Positions 1 through 9,954 of a DNA stretch of 64,000 nt are shown here, piece after piece. The stretch comes from Onchidella celtica (lineage: Eukaryota; Mollusca; Gastropoda; Systellommatophora; Onchidiidae). The notes beneath the pieces are model-generated. The model saw only the letters and a program-made list of their open reading frames with translations, was not told the DNA's origin and did no database searches. Position numbers and translations under genes: made by a program. The DNA lies in assembly GCA_963931925.1 (NCBI GenBank), contig OZ007576.1, positions 15,094,302 through 15,158,301 on the forward strand, written 5' to 3'. The first letter of the stretch is position 1. Each line of letters begins with the position of its first letter.

Positions 1-432
1 AAAATCAGAAAGTGAATATTGTATGTCATGTGTATCAGTTCTTGCCTTTAAAACTGAATTCAACAATCTTTTATCTTTCTGCCTTCTCAAGTTGTAGGCT
101 ACCGAGGGCACTTGTAGCCTCAAAGAGTCTGTCCATTAGATGTAGGGCCTATCACTTAGCCTACTATTCTTTCTGTCTCTTTCTCCTTCTGTCTACCTAT
201 TTATGTGTCTGTCTGTCTGTCTCTTTATTTACTCTTATTGCTACATGCACAGAAATGCATACATGTATAGATCTAGTTTAGTTTTCTTTCAATTTTTACC
301 TTTCATACTTCATTGATCTTCTTTCCTTGGAGACTTCTGTTCTCAGCTGAAATGTGTAATCTCAGTTAACGAGTAGATCTACATGTATATCAACGCTTTT
401 CATGATATTACAATATATTAAATCATGCACAG
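1..432 (+). other. Last intron of upstream cathepsin L-like gene copy
   Basis: This is non-coding sequence ending in an AG acceptor directly before the exon at 433. It aligns with the last intron of the downstream copy (about 46285-46680), with scattered substitutions and small indels. It includes shared TCTG microsatellite runs. The gene's earlier exons are off the left edge. Confidence 0.8.
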
Positions 433-532
433 CTGGGGAGATGATTGGGGAGAAAATGGCTACATTCGCATGGCCCGTAATCGAGGGAACCAGTGTGGCA
501 TTGCAACAGAAGGTTGCATCCCTGTGCTGTAA
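433..532 (+). CDS. Cathepsin L-like protease, upstream tandem copy, last exon only
   Basis: This is the terminal coding exon of a papain-family (C1A) cysteine protease whose other exons lie off the window. It starts after a CACAG acceptor with the last base of a split Ser codon and ends at TAA 530-532. It encodes the tail of the catalytic-Asn loop ([10 protein letters not shown]), then a Cys in NQCGIA that normally pairs with the Cys before the catalytic His, and ends GCIPVL. It differs from the downstream exon at 46681-46780 by one nucleotide in 100 (Ile versus Leu near the C-terminus), while flanking introns and 3' flank differ far more. That fits constraint on the exon or gene conversion. 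The family call rests on the WG-D-WG/GY/CGIA block and on the complete downstream paralogue. Confidence 0.9.
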
Positions 533-2381
533 AAATCCAGCAGCCGCACCGACGCACTTGATGTAGGCTGCGTTTGGCACTAAGACTGACATCTTGTATG
601 CGAATCGTTTACTTCTTGATTTAAGTTCACTTTTTGTGTCAACTTTTTTACATTTATGTCTTTACATTAATGTGTATTGATTACACTTAAACGTTTTAAA
701 TATATATGACATTGTTGGTCTCTTTAGCATTTGAGGACATAATAATTTCCTCTGAAATTAAGCAATTTGAAAACATTTCCATGGTGGACTAAATCAGTAA
801 ATATCATTTTACCCGTGCAATAATCAAGCAATAAATATCTGTGTTGTTTTTTTTATTTTATATAATTTGATGCCAAATTCTAAAACAGATACACCCACCT
901 CTATAATAAATTAAAGCATCCAATATCAGTTAACATCTTGAGATTGTCAGTTACTTGGTATTATTGCATTTTATTGACAACTATTTTCCAACGAGTGCAA
1001 AATAAAATGCAATACCCCACTATTTGATAATAAACTTTTTTTTTTAAAATAAAAACAAATAAATCATTAACATTTTTCGTAAGAATAAATTGCCACATAA
1101 TTATCAGATTTGGATGTCTGCCAAGAATAGTATAGACATTATTTTGTTTTTTATTTGTCCCGTATTTTTGTAGACTTAATCAGATTGCACACGGCTTTCA
1201 TCGGCCAATGACTTTATTTTGTATTCTTACTCTTATAACTTAGCTCCGCCTGTACAAGCTTTAAGAAAGGGAGCATGCAATATGGACATTTTTTTATTTT
1301 TTTTTGCATGTTCGTATTTCTAAAAAAAGAATAGGGAAATCTAGAGGTGTAATAATAAACAGTCGGTGGTTGTCCACTTGTTTACACTGTTGAGATTGGT
1401 GACAAAAGTTTCTCTGAACTGTCTCATTCAAAATGAGGCAATAAACATTTAGACTGATGTCAACAAAGCTGTCTTTTATATCTGGGATACCGGAATGAAT
1501 CATGAGAAAGAAAAAATGAGATTTTCAAAATGCTGATCTTTTTCTATTTTTAATTCGTGCCAACTAATACAAACAAGCAGTTTGATTTTTGCAAGCATTT
1601 TCATTCTGTGCTAGGGCTTCTGTAAGACATTCCATTGAAGTCAGCTGACCATTAATTTGATCATTTTCCCATCTGTCTAGTCGGTGATTCAATGTTTCAT
1701 TCCAATCCTTTGGAGTCAGTTGACCATTTGATCATTTTCCCATCTATCTATTTCAAATTTAAAAAAGCCACCCTTGCTCAGGATGTGATAATCTTATTTT
1801 TCTTTCTCAAGATTTTATCTGGTGTCCCAGATGGAAAGAATTTAGCATTGCTGATATCAGCCTGTTTCAAATTGATTGATAAAGTTTCAATCTTCATGTA
1901 ACATTCCTAATTTTGTCACTGTCCTTGTTGCTTTCCTACCATTGTACAAAGTATTAATTTACCAGTTTTTAGGTCCTGTACTGGATCTACTGCAAATTGT
2001 TTATGCACTTCTATTCTTTATTGGATCTATTTTGACGCTTTTCTTGTAGCTTTTTTTAATAAATTGATGATTATGATTTAAACTACTTATTTCATAAAAC
2101 TTTGGATTTGATAAGTACAACTATACACAGTACTTTTCATAATTTTTTTTTTTATTTTTGGGTTTTATTTTCGGAGTTCAGTTTAATTTTTTATCCTATT
2201 ATCGTACATACATAATTTTACACAAGAACATTTTAAATTGCTCTTAAGAATTTATCTGCAATTGCATCTTTCTTTTACTTGTGACAGAAATTTTGGTCTT
2301 TGTCATGAATGAAAAAAAAAAGCTCTCATGAGATGAAAATTAAGATGTTTTGTTTCTTAAATTTGGCTTCCAAACTAACAG
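533..2381 (+). repeat. 3' UTR and flank duplicated with the protease gene
   Basis: This non-coding sequence aligns in order with about 46781-55632 downstream of the second protease copy. The exceptions are element C and a roughly 265-bp extra stretch in the second copy. An AATAAA at 830-835 in an A/T-rich context is a candidate polyadenylation signal for the upstream gene. Similarity stops near 2381 here and near 55632 there, which marks the right edge of the ancestral duplicated unit. No ORF with coding character was seen. Confidence 0.8.
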
Positions 2382-3014
2382 ATCTACCTGCAAAAAAGAC
2401 TTTTCGTTCAAGAATTCATAAACTTTGATTTTAATTGATTTCCTTTTTCGGTAAAACTTTGTTCCACATATTGATGAATATTTCTGTGTTTTCTCTCAGC
2501 TCTTTCTTCATCATGGATCTAAATTTTTATTATTTCTAAGATCAATTTAACTCTCTGATATCCAGTGCTCCATATTAAAACATACCACAGAATGTCCAAT
2601 ATCCTCTATTTGGAATACTTTCTAGTTAAAGAACAAATACTTTTTCAAAATAAATATATTTATGTTTTTGCATATATTTCTGCCAATTTTAAATCAGTTT
2701 ACATTTCAAATCTTTGTGTGCGTGTTCATGTCTGGGCAATAAAGAGTTAAATTAAGTTTGGATTATTCTCTGTCTGTATTCAGTCTATCTCTGTGTCTGT
2801 CAGTTTGCATATAATTTTTATATCTGTCAAGATACACACACTAATTCTACTGAATCCATGGAATTAACTTATGCAAGAAGGTATAGACTTCTGGGGACAT
2901 GCAGCAGTGAAAATCATGATTTCAGCACAAAATATTGATTTTGTGTTTTTGGTATTTCTCAATCAATTGTCCATTCATCTTTCATGCCTGAAAGTTTCAG
3001 TTCAAAGAAATAAC
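2382..3014. other. Intergenic sequence, nothing recognised
   Basis: AT-rich sequence with short chance ORFs only. It lies just beyond the end of the duplicated protease block and before SINE 1. Confidence 0.6.
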
Positions 3015-3023
3015 TGTAAATTT

Positions 3024-3514
3024 GTATTTGTATTTGTATTTGTATTTGTATAACTCTTTAATCCCATTTGGGAAATTTTGCCTTTGTGCCATTGCAGCCC
3101 AGTTATAACTGGAGCAGGCACGTCGTCGCCACAGTGCAGCGCCGGTCGGCGTTTTTTTTTTGTTTTTTTTTTGGGGGGGGGGGAGATGAGGGGGGACGGG
3201 GAGGGACTGGTAGAGATGAATTTAATTTAATTTTGCCCGGGCAGCGGCCTGTTCGGCCTGCTCTTTACGATTTTCAACTGCCAAGGTATCTTTAACGTGC
3301 GCAACGTGCACACGGGCCCTCCGAATTTTTTCGTCCTTATCCGAGAAGACTAGGTACTCGATCCTACCCCTCAATAGAATCAGGGACACGAAAATATGAG
3401 AAAAATCCCAAACTTCCAACATGCCTGCACGGCCCGGGTTTCGAACCCGGGACCCTTGGCACGAGAGGCGAGCACCTTGCCTCTAGACCACCTTGTTCTT
3501 CAAAACCACAATTT
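3024..3514 (-). mobile_element. tRNA-derived SINE, complete copy (SINE 1)
   Basis: The element reads on the minus strand. Its tRNA-like head is at 3432-3505, with a box-B-like GGGTTCGAAACCC on minus and a box-A-like TGGTCTAGAGG. A core of about 330 bp follows, with a low-complexity A/C-rich stretch on minus. The tail is a TACAAA-type repeat near 3024-3052. A 9-bp direct repeat TGTAAATTT flanks it (3015-3023 and 3515-3523), as expected of LINE-mediated insertion. Related copies occur at about 3897-4036, 56930-57138, and split across 34312-34470 and 43591-43757. The chance ORFs inside it are not genes. Confidence 0.85.
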
Positions 3515-3721
3515 TGTAAATTTATGATATTGATATATACCATTACCAATGCAGTTAATGCTGTGTCATGACAAAACTGGCCATTTTCTCAATTGTTCAA
3601 AATAATTCATTGGCTTGTGTTAAATAGATCAGACAAACTGCACCAGTTAAATCTACGCCATCCATATACAGCATGATTATTCCTGTCGATTATCCCCACC
3701 TGAAGCTAGCAAAGTTGCTTA

Positions 3722-4740
3722 CTAGTCCTGTGTGTTTGTGGCAATTCATTACGTTAGTTACTGTATTCCCGGAATGACTGCAAACTGTGTGGGTGTGGGT
3801 GGGATGTGTTTGCAACAACTGACTAAGTGAATCACTGTATTCTCAGGATGGTTGTAAATCGTGCTCTGTTCAGAGCAAAGACAAGTTTAATGCATGTAAC
3901 AAATACGCCGACCGGCGCTGCACTGTGGCGACGACGTGTATGCTCCAGTTGTAACTGGGCTGCAATGACACTAAGGTAAATTTCCCAAATTAATGGAATT
4001 AAAAGAAGTATAATACAAAATACAAAACACGAAAATTCAACAAAATTGTCACATGCTGGTACAGTGGTTGCAGGTTGGAATGGAGTGCTTGTTTTCGAAT
4101 TACTGTGGTACATTATGAAAATCTGACAAGTGCCTAATTGTATTTATATGTACCTTCATACGTAACATAGCTTAATTGTGATAAAAAAAATTTTTTTTTA
4201 AAGGTGGGATTTTGCCCAACGCCCACTGAAGCAACCAGTGAATGAAAGTCGAAACAAACTAACCAGTTTCAGGCTCTTGCTAGAATGATTCAATAATTAG
4301 AGTCACACACACAAAATCACACCCTACTCACATCACGCCCTCCTGTAAGCCAGATGCCGAGAAAGGAGAAAGACCTTCACTGTAAAAGTGTACAGAATTA
4401 TACCAAACATACCAAATACGAGATGAGACACTTCCTTCTTCTCAAGTGACTCAAGCGTTGGCGCTTCGTCCGAGGCTCCGCCCGGTGTGTGTTTGCAACA
4501 ATTCACTACGTGAGTTAATGTATTCACGCAATGATTGAAAATTGTGTGTGTTTGGGTGAGTGTTTGCAACATTTCACTACGTGAGTTACTGTATTCACGC
4601 AAATGATTTCTAACTGTGTGTGTGTGCGGGTATGAAAGTGTTTGCAACATTTCACTACGTGAATTACTGTATTCACAGGATGGTTGTAAATCTTTCCCTG
4701 TTCAGGGTAGAGACAATAATTTAATGCATGTAACAAATTG
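3722..4740. repeat. Minisatellite of about 71-78 bp units, split by a SINE
   Basis: Repeated units share a core like TTTGCAACAATTCACTACGTG followed by a GTGTG-rich stretch. Cores lie near 3734, 3808, 4491, 4562 and 4640. A stretch ending in ATGCATGTAACAAA occurs near 3888-3901 and again near 4722-4737, so the array was apparently interrupted by SINE 3 and other sequence. Short ORFs on both strands here are products of the repeat. Confidence 0.65.
3897..4036 (+). mobile_element. SINE fragment (SINE 3), 5'-truncated
   Basis: This matches the 3' part of SINE 1 in the opposite orientation. It begins CGCCGACCGGCGCTGCACTG and continues through the CAAATTTCCCAAA-like stretch to an ATACAAAATACAAAA tail. 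The tRNA-like head is absent. Confidence 0.75.
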
Positions 4741-5420
4741 CCACATGCGATTCTGCCCAGAATTCCAAGACAACGGGCCCTGGTTCAAATTGTCTTAAGA
4801 AACTGACTCGCTAAATTAAATTTAATGATTGGGCTTCATCATTCTGGTTTGAAATTTGACCGACATTATTTAATCTGAGCCATCGTGTTCTCCGAATTTG
4901 AAAGTACGATTTCACAGTTTCATTTCATGATTCACTGATTGAAAGAAACGACACGAAACGATCCACTGACTTAAATTTTGGAGTACAAAAATTGAGAAAG
5001 TGCGACAAACAACACGGAATGAAACATAGAATAATGGTTTTCCAGGCGCACTCAATCTGTGTGTAGATGATGATGCCGACGTTACATGCCCTCCTCAGTC
5101 CTATAGCTGCATTACGACAGTGTTTTGAATCTGTCAGTTTTCTTTAATTTTACATCTTCACCGACAGGTCGCTGCTTTTCTGTTCTAAATTTCTTTGAGT
5201 GTGCCTATTGGCTCGTGGCATCTCCTGAATGTTTGTTGGTGATGATTAATGTGTAAGGAATCATGCTAAAGATGTTTTACTTTTACTTTTGCCGCTTCAT
5301 CCCTTGAAACATTCTTTATTGTGAAGGCTGGTTTCTTCTTGGTCCCACTGAAGATCCTACATAAACCGATTCAATTAATTACTAACCTTCAGATTGTGGC
5401 CATAAGGCTCACAGCTGACA
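4741..5420. other. Intergenic sequence, nothing recognised
   Basis: No open frame of coding character, RNA gene or repeat boundary was recognised. It separates the minisatellite from a degenerate LINE. Confidence 0.5.
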
Positions 5421-5459
5421 AACCTCTAACTCTTTGCTCCTATATATCTTCCACCGTCT

Positions 5460-6480
5460 CTTCCCATCTCTAATACTGACCTTATAGATCTTATTGAACA
5501 ACTTCCTCCACCATACATTCTTATGGGAAACTTCAACGTGCACAGTCCCATGTGGGGCAGCTCCTCAACCAGTCCTCGCGGTAAGGTTGTGGAGAAGCTC
5601 CTCTTGGAGACGGATATTTTCCTTTTAAACGACGGAACCCCAATCTGTTTACACCAATCTACAGGCACGCTCACAAACATAAATCTCACATTAGTCCACC
5701 CAACTGCACTCAGTTAATTACTCCCACCACCCAAAACCAAAGCTGAAAAAACGCTCCTAGATTTCTCAATCCTAGATTCCCTCCCCTATAACGAAACTTT
5801 TACAACTGAAGAATTAACATCCAGCCTGATCGTTGCAGTCACACAGCACCTGGCCCCGACCAGATACATAATGAAATTCTGAAACACCGCCCCCGCCCCC
5901 CCCCTCCCCCCACCCAGCCCACAGCACTCTTCTGTTTACTAAACCTATTAAAAATTTAACCATAATTGTCTGGACCTCAAAACCTTTCCTCTAACCTGGA
6001 GGAAAGCTAACATTGTCCCCATCTCAAAACCCAACAAAGAGCATTCAGACCCTTAAAAATTATGGCCCCATAGCTCTCATCACCAGCTGCCTCTGCAAGC
6101 TCATGGAACGAATGGTTACAAAGCATATAAATTAGATATTGGAAAATAGCCAGTCCCTCTCTATTTTCAGTGCGGTTTCCGTACTAAGCGAACCAAGACG
6201 GACCATCTCGTCCATCTGGAGATCTTCAGTCGAGAAGCCTTCGCTTCAAAACAGCACGTAGTTGTGGTTCTCTTTGGCCTGGAAAAAGTCTTTGACACAA
6301 TCTTGAGGCATAGTGTACTGAAAGATCTTCAAGGGCTTGGCCTGAGGGGCAACCTATCGGTCTTTGTCCAGAATTTCGTCCATGGATCAGTTAAACCATC
6401 TTGCCTGAAAATGCCAGACCCTGTGCACCATCAAGGGCTGCTTCTAGTTGAATACTTAAACATCGCCTTTGCCATCTAAA
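5460..6480 (+). pseudogene. Degenerate Jockey/I-like LINE (endonuclease and RT remnants)
   Basis: An open stretch near 5523-5717 reads like the end of an APE-type endonuclease: GNFNVHSPMWGSS (the D-x-N motif, with D replaced by G), then LLNDGTPIC and a Thr-Gly/Leu-T-L segment. Further along, in shifted frames, RT-like pieces appear: a YGPIALITSCLCKLMERMV-like stretch near 6058-6120, then LEKVFDT near 6276-6300 where LEKAFDT is usual, then LGLRGNLSVFVQNF. Many stops and frame changes separate them. This is a long-dead non-LTR retrotransposon, a different lineage from the two better-preserved LINEs here. Confidence 0.65.
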
Positions 6481-9400
6481 TTCAAGTGCACGATGCATGC
6501 ATGCAAACACACATACACACACACACATTAATCACTGTGTACTGATCTGTTGACTACGGACCTAAAACCACGTAATGCGGTTATCAACGTTTGATAATTT
6601 GTCTGAACTGAATATCAATAATAATAATTTTATAAAAGCAGATTTAATAATAACAATAAAAAAGTATTCACTTGTATTTTACACTTGGACGTACGTGAAA
6701 GGATTCTGACGTTTAAAATCTATTTTCCTATCATTCCACTAGTAGCAATAGCTGTGGTAGTTGTACTGATCATGGAGCCGGTAGAAATGCAGTAGGTAGG
6801 TAATTGTGGCAGATGAGGCCGTAATAAGAGTTGTAATGGTCCTCACCATATCCATGTCACAATCTCCATCACCAACAGCCATTACCGTCCTCATCGTTAC
6901 CAGCAGCGCTTATCGTTGGTCTCGTATCACCGCTTTCACCACGCTACACATCATCATCATCATCATTACTATTACCATCATTGCAAATTGCATCAGCTCA
7001 TGCTACACCTAATTTTGTATTTTGTTAAAGTCGGTTTGGTCATTCTGCTTCCTGTGAAAACAGATGATATGTGCCAGGCTATAGTTAGCTACAGTCCCTG
7101 AGCGACCTCTATACCCGAGACACAGGATACCGAGATAGTTCAATTCACCAAATTCTGTCTGTCGACTTGCGCGGGTATCGTCCATGCCCATAATACAACA
7201 ATTCGCACCACACCCCTTCATAATTGAACGAAAAATACTTTACTACAGAGCTCTATGAGTAGTACTCACTGTGTTTATACGTGTGCACGTTGTGGACATT
7301 ATAGTGAAAGAAGGAATGGTCCGTCTCGGTATTCTGTGTCTCGGTCAATATTATTTTCATTTGCTGTGTCGGAAAGTAGCGGCTGATTCGGACCTATTTC
7401 TGTTTTCTAATGTATTGTCCACCAGACACAAAGCAACTAAAACGGGTATTTCACTGCCAGTGTCTCGTATTTCTCAACCGCGTTTTAATTTATATCTTAA
7501 ATTGTCAAAACAAACTCCAGGAAACGACCGATTAGTATCGAAGAAATCTCAATTATAAACGTTTGTTTTTGTCCACACATCCATGATACTATTATATATC
7601 CATCTGGATTTGTGTTTTCGAATTGCCTGACATTGGCATAATATTTGATATATTTACAATAATATTGTGACAATGGACAGCAAGTAACGGAGTCTAAGCT
7701 GTTTCATTTCTCTGACGTCAGTCACTTTTGATTTATTTTGTTTATGTGTGTGTGTGTGTGCGTGTGTGCTTGCGTGTATATATGTGTGTGTTTATGTGTA
7801 TGTGTGCACCTTTTGTATTGTATCGCTACAGAGGAAACGCCTACTCATAAATAAATAAATATAATAATTATGATATAATTGTGTGCGAGACTGAAAAAAA
7901 AGTCTAATACTCGCGACGTAAATACATCCATATGAATATTTCAGGACTTACAGAAGTTTGGCAAAAGAACCTGAACAAATCATAAAAAGTATACGTTTCA
8001 AAATGTTTATACAGGTTACCATACATTATTGATGCTCAGATCAGGTCGCGACCGTTGTTAATTTCCACTACTGAGGCGTTCATAGAGACTCAGAGAGATA
8101 GAGAGAGGTGGTGGTGGTGGGGGCTGGAGAGAGATTTTTCGCCCAGACAGCGAATGTTGACTCGGCCGGTATTACACTAATCTTGTGCTTTCTTCCCACT
8201 ATCACCTCGGTACATATGAACTCAGCCTATCACGTGAGAGGACACAAAAAGCCAGTAAAACTGTCCACTTTACCGTTGCCCAAACATTACTGAAGTGTGG
8301 GGATTTCCTCAGACAACAGCCATCTCAGGTCAGGCCACATGCGAACATTTTTATTTTCGTGAGGCAAACTGTTTTTCAAGTGTCGTTAGCTGACTATGTT
8401 GTGTTAGCTCAGCTTTGTGACACAAACTTCGGCACTAACTTACTGATTATGATTGTGGTAGCGCTGACGATGTTAATAACTATGATACTGATGGTGTTCG
8501 TGATGTTATTAATGATGATATTGATGGCAATAATGGTGGTAAAGACAAAATGTGGAAAAAATAAAATGTTGTCTGCAGGAAAGCCTTGGTGAGACCCCAC
8601 AGATTTTTGGTAGTTTTTAATCAGTTATAATAGTAATGGTAGTGGTGATGTAGTGAGTTTGCTGCTAATGATATTGGTAATTGAAGAGATGTTAGTGGTG
8701 GCACTGATGGAACTAGGTTTGATGTTGAAGGGTAATTAACCGTATTTCATTAAGTGGCGGTATGGAACAAAGGAACGATCCAAACGTTGAACGATAGTCA
8801 ACTTCGAATTTTTTTGGTCATTTAATCATGTCACAAGTAGGATTATATTGTCTACTGTTTGTTTCTCGAGCTGCGACTCGGCGTGACGTGAAACATGACT
8901 GGATGTGGAAAATGTCAGAATATTTACTGATCACAAAACAGTCCAGTGGGAAATTTGCAAGTATATTTTTATTGCTCATGTGAAATAGTCACGTCATAAG
9001 GAATGATAGTTTTATGAACTGTGTATTTTTAAATAATTATGTTTCTTTATCTGAGACATTACGTGATGTGGAACATGTAGCATGCAGATCATCCAAGCTG
9101 TATCAGGTCTTCAGAGACTTCCAAATCAACAGGAAATACACCTGATGTTGGCTGGTCGCATTTGGTTATTCAGAGCTACCATAAGATCACGATTGAAATA
9201 TTGTCCTTACGTGCCCAGTTGCTACAGAGATAACAGATCAAACACATCAACAACAGATACACATTGTCTTGTTTACCGATGGATTGTCACAAAAATACTG
9301 ATTCTCAAGCAGGAATCACTTGGCTCTCAAGGGAAAAGTATTTAGCCCTGGGATATGACGTGTTTTTTCCCATCTGATGGCAACTAATATTAAAGTATTA

Positions 9401-9780
9401 AAGCTTACTTTTATACATCGTCTCAGTCATTATCAGTATAAAAGATTAATGGTGAAAAAAAAAACACATGGCAGCTCAAAATGAAGTAGGAATTCAGGAG
9501 ACCTGAGACGGCAAGCCCAGAACCAATGCAGTAAAAGATAGATGGTCACACTAATTTCTCTCGGTTTCTCTTCTTTCATGATATTAATAGTAACAGCAAT
9601 AACTACTGCTTCATTACCACTGCTGTAACTACCAGCGAAGCTAATTAAACATCTACAACAACAACAACAACGAATTGCAATTGTTATCATCTGTACCGTC
9701 GTACACTTTATTACACAGTTTATTGCTATTATTGTAACATAGTTTTAATTGCTCATAATGAGGACTGCTGTCACAAACAT
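6481..9780. other. Intergenic sequence with microsatellites
   Basis: It contains a CAT/CAC run (about 6949-6980), a GTGT run (about 7741-7805), a GA/GGT run (about 8091-8130) and an ATG/ATT-rich stretch (about 8440-8720). The short ORFs here are low-complexity or chance. No gene was recognised. Confidence 0.55.
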
Positions 9781-9954
9781 TTCAAACATACACACACGTC
9801 TATCAACCGATATATTATAATAGTTCGTCCATCAGGTATGATGATGACCTTAACAACACCAGAGGAATAAAGAACAGAAATTGTTGAGAATTTCAACACA
9901 TGGACAATAAAGAGAAGTAAAGGACACAGAGGACAGAATGGAAAGACTGTTCTT

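Noticed and set aside
3432..3505. Possible tRNA gene on minus (box A and box B present)
   Set aside because: It is the head of a SINE with 9-bp target repeats and a long non-tRNA body; the acceptor stem is not convincing.
9082..9345. 87-codon plus ORF
   Set aside because: No domain, no splice context and no similarity to anything recognised.
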